64,000 nt of DNA from Pelomonas sp039929605 (GTDB lineage: Bacteria > Pseudomonadota > Gammaproteobacteria > Burkholderiales > Burkholderiaceae_C), in contig NZ_JBDSQX010000152.1 of assembly GCF_039929605.1 (NCBI RefSeq), positions 1 to 64,000 on the forward strand. Direction: 5' to 3'. Numbering within the stretch: the first letter of the stretch is position 1; each line of letters starts with the position of its first letter. The translations under genes and the position numbers were made by a program. The notes under the pieces were generated by a model. That model was given only the letters and a program-made list of their open reading frames with translations. It ran no database searches and was not told the DNA's origin. Shown piece by piece: positions 35,557 to 43,421 of this stretch.

Positions 35557-35580
35557 CATCGCCTGCGCCGAGGAGACGCC

Positions 35581-36255
35581 GTGAATCGCATCCTGGTCGT
35601 CGAGGACCATGCGCCGCTGCGCGCCCAGATCGCGGCGCTGCTGCAGGGCGCGGGCTGGTTGGTGGAGGAAGCCAGCGACGGCCGGCTGGGCCTGCAGCTG
35701 GCGCTGGAGCAGCCACCCGACGTGCTGGTGCTGGACCTGGGCCTGCCCGGCCTGGACGGCATTGAGCTATGCCGCCGGTTGCGCGAACAAGCCGACCGCC
35801 ACGTGCCCGTGCTGATGCTGACCGCCCGCGACGGCCTGGACGACAAGCGCCAGGGCTTCGGCGCAGGCGCCGACGATTACCTGCTCAAGCCCTTTGCCGG
35901 CGAGGAACTGCTGTGGCGCTGCCAGGCGCTGGCGCGGCGCGGTGAGCTGGGGCGCAGCCCGGTGCTGCAGCGTGGCCCGCTGCGCATCGACCGGCGTGCA
36001 GGCGCAGTCAGTGCCGGGGATGGCCCGGTCTTGCCACTGCCGCGCCAAGCGTATCGGCTGCTGGTGGCCCTGGCCGAGGCCTGGCCGCGCACCGTCACGC
36101 GCAGCGAGCTGCAGCAGCAGCTGTGGGCAGACGAGCCGCCCGAGTCCGACGCGCTGCGCAGCCATCTCTACACGCTGCGCCAGGCGCTGGCCGCGGACCA
36201 GGCGCTGGTCAAGACGGTTCACGGCGTGGGGCTGCGCCTGGATCTGCCTGGATGA
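35581..36255 (+). CDS. OmpR-family response regulator
   Basis: This 224-residue regulator starts with GTG after GGAG. The receiver domain (about 1-115) has Asp52 (VLVLDLGLPG) and the pair EDH8-10. The C-terminal winged helix (about 130-220) has ALAEAWPRTVTRSELQQQLW and the loop RSHLYTLRQAL. It overlaps the kinase start by four bases (ATGA). It resembles QseB/PmrA-type regulators. Its likely targets are its own promoter and the hydrolase gene, which share a motif. Confidence 0.93.
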   Translation: MNRILVVEDHAPLRAQIAALLQGAGWLVEEASDGRLGLQLALEQPPDVLVLDLGLPGLDGIELCRRLREQADRHVPVLMLTARDGLDDKRQGFGAGADDYLLKPFAGEELLWRCQALARRGELGRSPVLQRGPLRIDRRAGAVSAGDGPVLPLPRQAYRLLVALAEAWPRTVTRSELQQQLWADEPPESDALRSHLYTLRQALAADQALVKTVHGVGLRLDLPG

Positions 36256-37532
36256 GCGCAGCAGCGCCTGCTTACCGACCGCGCTTGCGTCGCCGCCTGA
36301 CGCTGGCCTTCGCCGGCTATGCGCTGGCGGTCAGCGCGCTGTTCGGCCTGTTCGCGATGCTGTTCGTCTACGCCGTCGAGGACGAATTCTTCGCCAGCGC
36401 GCTGCGCCAGGAACTCAGCCGCCAGCAGGCCCACCATGCCCGGCATGGCGACTGGGCCGTGCCGGCACAGGACTTCATCCGCATCTACCGCGACGGCGCC
36501 TCGCTGCCCGATGACTTCGCCCGAGCACTCGCCGCGCGCCCGCAAGCCCGCGAGCTGCCGGGCGAGGCGGGCCGGCACTATCACCTGCAGCCACTTGATG
36601 CCGCCGGGGCGCTGCTGGTGGCCGAGGTGGGCAGCCAGTTGGTGGTGCGGCCCATGCGCCATCGGCTGCTGCTGTGGCTGGGCCTGTGCTGCGGCGGTGC
36701 GACGCTGCTGGCGCTGGCCCTGGGCGCCTGGCTGGCCTGGCGCAGCAGCGCGCCGCTGGCCCGGCTGGCGGACCGCGTGGCGCAAAGCCGCCCCGAGCAG
36801 TTGCCGCTTGATCTGGCCGGCCCGCCGCAGGCCGCGGAGGATGAGGTCGGCCGACTGGCCCGCCACCTGGACGCGCTGAACCGGCGCACCCGCGATCTCA
36901 TCGCACGCGAACAAACCTTCACGCGCGACGCCAGCCACGAGTTGCGCACGCCGCTGGCGGTGCTCGGCATGGCCCGCGAGGACCTGCAGCGCAGCGCCTC
37001 GCCCACACAGCAGGCGACGCTGGCGACCATGGACTCGGCGATCTGGCAGTTGCACCAGACCGTGGACCTGCTGCTCACCCTGGCGCGCGAGAGCGACGTG
37101 CCCGCCGCCGCGCCCGAACTGGCACTGCTGCCCCAGATCGAACAGCTGGTGCTCGCCCACGCGCCGCTGCTGGACCGGCACGGCGTGGCGCTGGAGATCG
37201 ATGTGCCGCCCGGCTTGACCCGTCCCTGGCCACCGGCGCTGACGCGACTGTTGCTCGCCAATTTGCTGGCCAATGCGCTGGCGCATCGCGGCTCGCCGCA
37301 CATCCGCATCGAGGCCGACCCGCGACGCCTGAGCCTCAGCAATGCGAGCGAACCGCCGCCGCCAGCGCTGCTGCAGGCTGGCGCGGCCGGCCGCGAGACG
37401 GGCCTGAAGGGCGAGGCCAGCGCCGGCCTGGGCCTGGGCCTGTCCATCGTGCGGCGGTTGGCCGAGCGCCACGGCCTGAGGCTTGAACTGAGCCACGAGG
37501 CCGGCGTCACGCGCGTCAGCCTGGTCTCCTGA
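36252..37532 (+). CDS. Sensor histidine kinase (partner of the OmpR-type regulator)
   Basis: This 426-residue membrane kinase has two TM helices (about 18-38 and 138-160) around a sensor loop of about 100 residues. HAMP follows, then the H-box FTRDASHELRTPLAVLG with His229, an N-box LLLANLLANALAHRG and the G-box GLGLGLSIVRRL. The start at 36252 is the overlapping ATG; a longer frame from 36123 is out of place because it lies inside the regulator gene. The ligand is unknown. Confidence 0.93.
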   Translation: MSAAAPAYRPRLRRRLTLAFAGYALAVSALFGLFAMLFVYAVEDEFFASALRQELSRQQAHHARHGDWAVPAQDFIRIYRDGASLPDDFARALAARPQARELPGEAGRHYHLQPLDAAGALLVAEVGSQLVVRPMRHRLLLWLGLCCGGATLLALALGAWLAWRSSAPLARLADRVAQSRPEQLPLDLAGPPQAAEDEVGRLARHLDALNRRTRDLIAREQTFTRDASHELRTPLAVLGMAREDLQRSASPTQQATLATMDSAIWQLHQTVDLLLTLARESDVPAAAPELALLPQIEQLVLAHAPLLDRHGVALEIDVPPGLTRPWPPALTRLLLANLLANALAHRGSPHIRIEADPRRLSLSNASEPPPPALLQAGAAGRETGLKGEASAGLGLGLSIVRRLAERHGLRLELSHEAGVTRVSLVS

Positions 37533-37534
37533 GG

Positions 37535-37577
37535 CCTCACGTTTCCTTCACGCGTGGTCTCACAGACTGGCGGCCTC
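37535..37577 (+). promoter_or_regulatory. Putative operator and promoter of the hydrolase gene
   Basis: The sequence CCTCACGTTTCCTTCACGCG followed by TGGTCTCACAGACTGGCG matches the regulator's own upstream block over most of about 38 bases, including the spacing to a -10-like CAGACT. Two CCT(T)CACG half-sites start about 10-11 bases apart. The likeness to 35514-35556 is the basis for the call. Confidence 0.6.
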
Positions 37578-37599
37578 TCCCCACCAGACAGCCACCACG

Positions 37600-38520
37600 A
37601 TGATGAAGAAAGCCGGCAAATACATCTCTGCTCTCCTTGGGCTGGCCGCCGCCGCAGGCGCCGTCTGGTGGGCCGCCTTCGGTCTCAGACCCTATGACCT
37701 CTCGCCGACCGAGCTGCAGTCGCGCCACGCCCTTGCGCCGGTGGCCGGGCTGGAGGTTCGGCTCGACCCGCTGGAAGATATCGACGGCGGCCACCGGGCG
37801 CAGACGCTGCGCTTCATCAGCTTCGACGGCCGCGAGGCGACGGGGCGCATCGTCTACCCCAGGGGCGCCACCGGGCCCGTGCCCGTGCTGCTCGGCCTGC
37901 ACGGCATGGGCCGCAACCACCATCGCTGGTGGCAGGCCGAGTTCAAGGAACGCCCCACCATCGAACAGACGCAGCGCATCACCGCGCTGGCGCTGTCCCG
38001 CGGCTACGCCGTGCTGGCGCTCGACGCGCGCGAGCACGGTGATCGAAAGAACCCTGACCACACCGTCCGACACATCATGCGCGACCTGCACCTGTGGGGC
38101 CGGCGCGAAGCCTACGAGCGCATGGTCGTCGACACGGTGAAGGACTACCGCGTGCTGCTGGACTGGGCGGTGCGCCAGCCCACCATCGACGCCCGCCACA
38201 TCCGCGCGGCCGGCTACAGCATGGGGGCGCAGATGGCACTGTTGCTGGGCGGCCTGGACACGCGCATCGAGGCGGTCGCGGCCATCGTGCCGCCTTACGT
38301 GGACGACAAGCTGGCCGCCGTCTCACCGCAACGCCTCCTCGCCGGGCTGGCCGGCAAGACCGTGTGGCTGCTCAGCGCGGATGACGACGAGCACGCCAGC
38401 GCGGCGCAGAACCAGGCCCTGTTCGACGCGCTGCCCGGCACCAGCAAGCAGCACCTGCGCTTCCCGGGCGGGCATGTGCTGCCTGAGGGCTACGTCGAGA
38501 GGCTGCGCCCCTGGTTCTGA
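37600..38520 (+). CDS. Alpha/beta hydrolase, membrane-anchored or secreted
   Basis: This 306-residue protein has an N-terminal signal or anchor (YISALLGLAAAAGAVWWAAFG, about 8-28) and an alpha/beta-hydrolase domain with the oxyanion segment LLGLHGMGRNHHRWW and the nucleophile elbow GYSMGAQ (Ser near 207). An acid sits near DDDEH and the final His is in FPGGHVLP (about 292). It is probably an esterase or dienelactone-hydrolase-like enzyme of the envelope. It follows the two-component pair and shares the regulator's promoter motif, so it is a probable target. The substrate is unknown. Confidence 0.82.
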   Translation: MMKKAGKYISALLGLAAAAGAVWWAAFGLRPYDLSPTELQSRHALAPVAGLEVRLDPLEDIDGGHRAQTLRFISFDGREATGRIVYPRGATGPVPVLLGLHGMGRNHHRWWQAEFKERPTIEQTQRITALALSRGYAVLALDAREHGDRKNPDHTVRHIMRDLHLWGRREAYERMVVDTVKDYRVLLDWAVRQPTIDARHIRAAGYSMGAQMALLLGGLDTRIEAVAAIVPPYVDDKLAAVSPQRLLAGLAGKTVWLLSADDDEHASAAQNQALFDALPGTSKQHLRFPGGHVLPEGYVERLRPWF

Positions 38521-38571
38521 GCTACAACCCCGGCTCGGCAGCCCGCCTTTTCTTTCACAGGAGTTCGGAAC

Positions 38572-39087
38572 ATGCGCTACGTCGCCCTTTGGCGCGGCAT
38601 CAACGTCGGCAAGGCCAAGCGCCTGGCGATGGCTGACCTCAAGGCGCTGCTCACTGAACTGGGCGCCACGAACGTCGCGACGCTGCTGAACAGCGGCAAC
38701 GCGGTCTTCGACGTGAAGAAGAAGCTCAGCGCCGACAAGATCCGCGCGGCAGTGGCCGAGAAGCTCGGCGTCGACGCCGTCGTCATCCTGAAGACGGCCG
38801 CCGAGTGGGCCACCATCGCGGCGGCCCATCCGATTGCCGAGGCTGACGACCCAAGTCGCCTCCTGGTCGCCATCCCTGCCGACACCACCACGCTGCAGGC
38901 CGCCGCAACCGTCATGGCCGACAGCGGCGAGCGCTTCGTCATCACGGCGTACGCGGCCTATCTGTGGTGCGGCAACGGCATCCTGGAAAGCAAGGCAGCG
39001 GTGCTGTTGCTCAAGAAGCTCGGCGAAGCGGGCACTACACGCAACTGGGCGACAGTGCAGAAACTGGATGCGCTGGCCCAGGCCTGA
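38572..39087 (+). CDS. DUF1697 family protein
   Basis: This 171-residue cytoplasmic protein begins MRYVALWRGINVGKAKRLAM, the standard start of DUF1697 proteins. It continues with the SGNAVFDVKKK segment and the C-terminal TRNWATVQKLDALAQ. The start has CAGGAG. The family is widely conserved but has no assigned activity. It converges on the expansin gene. Confidence 0.9.
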   Translation: MRYVALWRGINVGKAKRLAMADLKALLTELGATNVATLLNSGNAVFDVKKKLSADKIRAAVAEKLGVDAVVILKTAAEWATIAAAHPIAEADDPSRLLVAIPADTTTLQAAATVMADSGERFVITAYAAYLWCGNGILESKAAVLLLKKLGEAGTTRNWATVQKLDALAQA

Positions 39088-39172
39088 GCTGACGGCACAG
39101 TCAGCCGGTGCCTGAGCTACTGTTGTCGGCTTGGCGGCCACCATGGCCCATCCGCAGACCTATCGCCGCATT

Positions 39173-40171
39173 TCAGCGGTTGGCGCAGAACCCGAACTGC
39201 GTTGTCGCGCCTGCGGCCAGCGTCTTGTTCCAGTCCGCCCCGGTCGCGGTGAGCTGGGTGTCCGACTGGGTCAGGTTGCCATTCCACGAGCTGCTCACCG
39301 TGCCGGCGATGGTGATCTTGACCGTCCAGGTCAGTGGCGAGCTGTTCGGGTTGGTGACGTTGACATTGGTGCAGTAGCCGCCGTTCCATTCGTTGATGGG
39401 ACTCAGGCTCGTCGTGGCTCCAACGGTGGTAGTGGTGCCGGGCGACCCGGACGACCCGCCGCCGGTCACGCCCGTGGCCAGAACCTGTGGGAACTGCTGG
39501 CCCGTGGAAATTTCAGTGGTGACCGCCAGCGCCACCGAGCCGACGTTGAGCACGTTGCCGAAGACATCCGTGATCTGCAGGTCATAGGGCCCCGCGCCCA
39601 TGCCGCCGGACGCGATGAAGTAGTTGTACGACTCACGCGGCAGGCCGGCATAGGACGACCCGCTGCCCGTGCGCCGGTAGGCAACGCTGGCGACCGGGTT
39701 GCGATGCTCGCGCACCTGGATGCCAGCCCACCATTCACTGGAGCCTTCCTTGAAGTACACCTTGGCCGGCGTGGACGTGCCGCTCACATACGTCCAGCTG
39801 ATCGGAATGATGCCCGCGCCCAGTGGAGAGATCTTGGCGAAGGCTTGCTCCGAAAGATCGACATCGCCGACGCCGCATCCAGGGCATTGGTCGTCGATGC
39901 GCACCACGACCTTCTGCATCGTGTTGAGGTTGGTCACCTCGATGTAGGCACCACAGGCTTGCGAGCCGTTGTAGTCCGCCGCATTCATGGCGGCTGTGAG
40001 GGTGGTGCTTGCCGGCATGGGCAAGCTGCAATTCCCGCCACCGCCGTATCCGTAGTAGGTACCTTTGCCGGTATGGGTCGACTGATAGCCGGCCTGTGCC
40101 AACGCGCCGACGCTCAGCAGGGGGGTCATGACCGCCACGATGGCGCAGCGAATCCAGTTTGAGAATTTCAT
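39173..40171 (-). CDS. Expansin-like protein with CBM2 cellulose-binding domain
   Basis: This 332-residue secreted protein has a signal peptide (AIVAVMTPLLSVGALAQA). It then has an expansin D1 double-psi barrel (GKGTYYGYGGGGNCSLP ... VVVRIDDQCPGCGVGDVDLSEQAF, Asp catalytic-like), a D2 beta-sandwich (about 130-215) and a Gly/Ser/Thr linker. The C-terminal carbohydrate-binding module is CBM2-like, with NEWNGGYCTNVNVTN and WNKTLAAGATTQFGFCAN. Bacterial expansins loosen plant cell walls without hydrolysis. The ATG at 40171 has GGAGGAA upstream. CBM2 fusions occur in plant-associated bacteria. The sequence stands alone between a DUF1697 gene and a broken patatin gene. Confidence 0.85.
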   Translation of the reverse strand: MKFSNWIRCAIVAVMTPLLSVGALAQAGYQSTHTGKGTYYGYGGGGNCSLPMPASTTLTAAMNAADYNGSQACGAYIEVTNLNTMQKVVVRIDDQCPGCGVGDVDLSEQAFAKISPLGAGIIPISWTYVSGTSTPAKVYFKEGSSEWWAGIQVREHRNPVASVAYRRTGSGSSYAGLPRESYNYFIASGGMGAGPYDLQITDVFGNVLNVGSVALAVTTEISTGQQFPQVLATGVTGGGSSGSPGTTTTVGATTSLSPINEWNGGYCTNVNVTNPNSSPLTWTVKITIAGTVSSSWNGNLTQSDTQLTATGADWNKTLAAGATTQFGFCANR

Positions 40172-40379
40172 GGTGTTCCTCCAATAGTTGTTCATGGTCC
40201 CAGCCCGAGATGACCCGCCAATAAGCAAGCCATCTGGCACGTGCCCTGGGTCGCCCTGGGTCGGTCAGGCGCGGGAGTATCTCCAGCAGATGCGCGAACG
40301 CAGATCGCGGTGGATTCGCTTACCGACGTTACGCTTCTCTCGAATTCACGAGCCGCGCATCGGCGTCCATCAATCGCCG

Positions 40380-41024
40380 TTCTCGCGATGCGCGAGTCGC
40401 AACCCAGCGCCAGCAGCTCCTTGACGCCCGGGTCGGCGGCGGCCTTGGCGCCGAGCTGCCTGCCGACCAGGCGCTGCGCGCGGCGCAGGTTCTGCATGCG
40501 CTCGTGGTCGCCCAGGTGCTCCATGATTCGGCTAGCGTGGGGGCCAGCTGTCGCCATGGCAACGGGTCGCGTTGTGGTCAGAAAGGCCGCGAGCAAGGCG
40601 CAAAGCGGAGCCGGGTTGGGCACCCGGCGAGCATTTGCAACGCCGCGCGCGGCCTTTCAGTCCACAACCCTTCGGGAAGGTCCGCCAGCGGCGCGCGGCG
40701 GTTCATGTCCCACGACTGCGGGCCGCGCGGCTTGAAGAAGCCCGGCACGCCGCTGGTCAGCGTCTGCCGGGTCTGCAGGCCCTGCTGCCACAGCGCCGTC
40801 CAGGGGCTGGAGGGCAGTTGCGGCGCAAAGGCCGGCCGCGTCACGCGTTCCCAGAAGCTGCGCATCGCCACCACCCGATCACCCGGCGCATTGCCGGCGA
40901 TCAAGGCCGCATTGATGGCGCCGATGGACGTGCCCACCAGCCAGTCCGGCGGCAGGTTCGCGTCCTCCAGCGCCTCGACAAAGCCCGCCTGGTAGGCGCC
41001 CAGCGCGCCGCCGCCCTGGAAGCC
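40380..41024 (-). pseudogene. Broken patatin-like phospholipase
   Basis: Read on the minus strand, 41024 to about 40660 gives GFQGGGALGAYQAGFVEALE, then DWLVGTSIGAINAALIAGN (the GxSxG nucleophile elbow) and further patatin sequence down to LPEGLWTERP. There is no start codon, and the glutathione transferase stop (TGA at 41028-41030) lies directly in frame ahead. After about 40660 the reading becomes unrelated, but a later stretch (40380-40560) looks like the C-terminal part of the same family (ADPGVKELLALGCDSRIA). The middle, with the catalytic Asp, seems deleted. The gene is non-functional. Confidence 0.6.
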
Positions 41025-41027
41025 ATG

Positions 41028-41651
41028 TCAGAGGTTGAGTGCGTCGTCACAGGGAATGGCGCGGAACACCGGCAGCGCTTCCATCGCCGCCGCGTGCGCG
41101 GCCAGATGCGGGAAGCGAGCGGCCGGTGCCGCGTCGGGCAGCATGAACTGCGTGAAGGTCCAGGCCACGCCGGCCGTGATGGCGGCCTGCTGAAGACCGG
41201 CCTCGCGCGTGTCCAGCGGCTGGGCGGCCAACTCGGCGTCCAACTCGCCATAGGCGGCATGCAGCTGGCCGGTGACGCGGTCTATCCAGGGCTGATGCAG
41301 CTTCTCGGCCGGGCGCAGGCCGCGCTCGTAGACGATCTGCGCCGTCTTCTCGCAGCCCGCCAGCGCCAGGCCGACGAGGCGCAGTTCGCGCAGCAACGCG
41401 GCCGGCTCGGCGGGCATCAGGCTGCGCCCGGCGAGCGCCTCGGCGTAGATCAGCATCAGCGTCGAGTCCATCAAGACGCTGCCATCGTCGGCGATCAACG
41501 TGGGTGCCTTCACGACCGGGTTGATCTGCTGAAACTCGCCGAAGCCGCGAAACACCGACACGGCCGCATGCTCGAAGGGCAGGCCCAGCAGGCGCATCGA
41601 GATGGCGACGCGGCGCACGAAGGGGGAATCGAGGATGCCGATGAGCTTCAT
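41028..41651 (-). CDS. Glutathione S-transferase family protein
   Basis: This 207-residue cytoplasmic protein has an N-terminal thioredoxin-like domain (about 1-78), beginning MKLIGILDSPFVRRVAIS. The glutathione-binding cis-Pro loop is in VVKAPTLIADDGSVLMDST. The C-terminal helical domain follows to the end. The last residues (DDALNL) may have been changed by the join to the broken patatin gene, because normal relatives end differently. It overlaps the next upstream gene's stop by four bases. The substrate is unknown. Confidence 0.87.
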   Translation of the reverse strand: MKLIGILDSPFVRRVAISMRLLGLPFEHAAVSVFRGFGEFQQINPVVKAPTLIADDGSVLMDSTLMLIYAEALAGRSLMPAEPAALLRELRLVGLALAGCEKTAQIVYERGLRPAEKLHQPWIDRVTGQLHAAYGELDAELAAQPLDTREAGLQQAAITAGVAWTFTQFMLPDAAPAARFPHLAAHAAAMEALPVFRAIPCDDALNL

Positions 41652-42127
41652 GGCGGTGCCGCCTTGTCCAGCTTGGGGAGTCCACTGTCGCGCAACAACC
41701 GTTCCAGGAAGTCCTGGCCATGCAGACGTTCGATCTCGGCCTGCACCACGCGGTTGTAGCCGTCGGCGTAGGCCTGCGACTGCGGCGTGGGCACGGCGCC
41801 GCGGCTGATCCAGATGACGCCGTAACGCGTCTTCAGGCGCTCGGCCCTGGCCAGGTCAGCCTTGCTCGGCGGCTGTTCGAGGAAGGTCTGCAGCTGAAGC
41901 AGGCCGTCGTCGAGGTCCTTGCGGGCTTTGGCTTCGCCGCGTGCAAGCTCCACCACCGGGTTGCCGATGCGCAGGTCGACGGTCGCGACCAGTTGCCGGT
42001 CCGTGTGCGTCGAAGGGCCGACGATGCCGAAGCTGTCGAACAGGTAGAGCACCGTGCCTGCGGCGATCACGCTGGCCAGCACGGCGGCCACCTGAACGCG
42101 GCGGGATCGGGGGCGGTGCCATTGCAT
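41648..42127 (-). CDS. Hypothetical membrane-anchored protein
   Basis: This 159-residue protein has one N-terminal membrane helix (VAAVLASVIAAGTVLYLF, about 13-30) after a basic start and a soluble, probably periplasmic, helical domain (LLQLQTFLEQPPSKADLARAERLK region). No cysteine or obvious motif. Its end overlaps the GST start by four bases, so the pair is coupled. I do not recognise a family. Confidence 0.7.
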   Translation of the reverse strand: MQWHRPRSRRVQVAAVLASVIAAGTVLYLFDSFGIVGPSTHTDRQLVATVDLRIGNPVVELARGEAKARKDLDDGLLQLQTFLEQPPSKADLARAERLKTRYGVIWISRGAVPTPQSQAYADGYNRVVQAEIERLHGQDFLERLLRDSGLPKLDKAAPP

Positions 42128-42128
42128 G

Positions 42129-42428
42129 TCAACGCGCTCCCAGGCGATGGCCGCCGATGGGCCGCGTGACGCGGTACTCGCCGAAGCTGGCGATCAGCGG
42201 CCGGGCCTTGGCGATGACGGCCTGCACCGCCGGCAGCTTGAGCGAGGCCTGGTGCGCGTCGGCGCTGTCCCAGACTTCGGTGATCCAGACGGTCACGTCG
42301 TCGGCCGGGTCCTCGGCAATCACGTAGCTCAGGCAGCCCGGCATCTCGCCCGTTTCGGCCAGCATCAGCGCGATCAGTTCGGCGCGCCGGCCCTCTGCAG
42401 CCTTGAAGCTGCCCATCAATCCATGCAT
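42129..42428 (-). CDS. Antibiotic biosynthesis monooxygenase (ABM) domain protein
   Basis: This is a ferredoxin-like ABM-fold protein of about 99 residues. It starts MHGLMGSFKAAEGRRAELI and includes CLSYVIAEDPADDVTVWITEVW (about 33-54) and a final SFGEYRVTRPIGGHRL. Members are dimeric quinol or heme-modifying oxygenases, but many have no known activity. An alternative ATG eight codons upstream (42452) would overlap the preceding gene. Confidence 0.85.
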   Translation of the reverse strand: MHGLMGSFKAAEGRRAELIALMLAETGEMPGCLSYVIAEDPADDVTVWITEVWDSADAHQASLKLPAVQAVIAKARPLIASFGEYRVTRPIGGHRLGAR

Positions 42429-42432
42429 CGCA

Positions 42433-42960
42433 TCAGTTCCTTGAATTTCCATTCCGTGCCAGCGGCGCCAGGGCCGCCTGCACGCGAGTCTGCCAGCCGG
42501 CGAGCTCGGCCGCGCTCCAGTCCGGCCAGCTCGGCGACTGCGCCTCCAGCTCGGCCGCCAGCATGCGCAGGTCGCCCGAGTCCGACACGGCTGCCGCCAG
42601 GCTGAGCCGCGCCAGCCATTCCTGCGCCTGGCGCATGCGTGGATAGGCCGCGAACAGCCAACGCGCCACGTCGGGCCGCGCGCGCCAGTCGGCGCTGCCG
42701 AAGCGCTCGACGGCCTGCGCCGTCAGCCGTTGGCCGGCGCCCAAGCAGTCGAAGGCCACGCAGCCGGAAAACCCCCGCTCGATCAGCCCGTCATGGATGC
42801 CGCAGCGGAAGTCCGCGCAGAGATGGTGACAGGCCTTCTCGGCGGGCTTGTCGAAGCCGAAGCCCTGCACCGCGTCGAAGGGCGGGATCACGCAGCACAG
42901 CGCCGCGCAGGCCGAGCAGTCGGCCTTGAGGTGCGCGGGCAGCTGCAATCCGTTCTTCAC
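42433..42960 (-). CDS. Cysteine-cluster protein (YkgJ-like)
   Basis: This 175-residue protein has seven cysteines in the first 71 residues: DCSACAALCC at 14-23, ACHHLCADFRC at 43-53 and GCVAFDC at 66-72. This resembles YkgJ-type zinc- or iron-chelating modules. The rest is helical. It overlaps the VOC gene stop by four bases and runs to within four bases of the ABM gene, so these small genes form one unit. The function is not known. Confidence 0.72.
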   Translation of the reverse strand: MKNGLQLPAHLKADCSACAALCCVIPPFDAVQGFGFDKPAEKACHHLCADFRCGIHDGLIERGFSGCVAFDCLGAGQRLTAQAVERFGSADWRARPDVARWLFAAYPRMRQAQEWLARLSLAAAVSDSGDLRMLAAELEAQSPSWPDWSAAELAGWQTRVQAALAPLARNGNSRN

Positions 42961-43379
42961 TCCGCATCAGGCGACACGCCGACCATCCAGCCCACGCCGA
43001 AGGGGTCGGTGACCATGCCGAACAGCGGCGCCCAGAAGGTCTTGCCCAGCGGCATCGTCACCTTGCCGCCAACGGCGAGCGCGGCAAAGGCCTCGCGGGC
43101 GGCGTCGTGGTCGGGGCAGTCCAGCGACAGCGAGAAGCCCTTGAAGCTGCCTTCGCCCGTGCACATGCCGTCGGACATCATGACCAGCGCGCCGCCGATG
43201 TGCACCGAGGCATGCATGATCTTGTTCTCCGAGCCCGGCGGCAGCATGCCCTCGGGCTGCGGCTCGGGGCTCTCGGAGTTGCGCATCATGAATTCCACAC
43301 GGGCGCCGAGCGCCTTCTTGTAGAACTCGATGGCCTCTTCGCAGCGGCCGTCAAAGAACAGGTAGGGGTCGATCTTCAT
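42957..43379 (-). CDS. VOC superfamily protein (PhnB-like)
   Basis: This 140-residue protein belongs to the PhnB/glyoxalase-bleomycin-resistance fold. It has MKIDPYLFFDGRCEEAIEFYKKALGA at the start and FGMVTDPFGVGWMVG near the end. The family has no agreed activity. The start has GGAG ten bases upstream. It is the first gene of a run of small minus-strand genes. Confidence 0.9.
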   Translation of the reverse strand: MKIDPYLFFDGRCEEAIEFYKKALGARVEFMMRNSESPEPQPEGMLPPGSENKIMHASVHIGGALVMMSDGMCTGEGSFKGFSLSLDCPDHDAAREAFAALAVGGKVTMPLGKTFWAPLFGMVTDPFGVGWMVGVSPDAE

Positions 43380-43421
43380 CGCGGGTCTCCTGAAGGGGAA
43401 TGGCCAACTCTAGACCTACTG

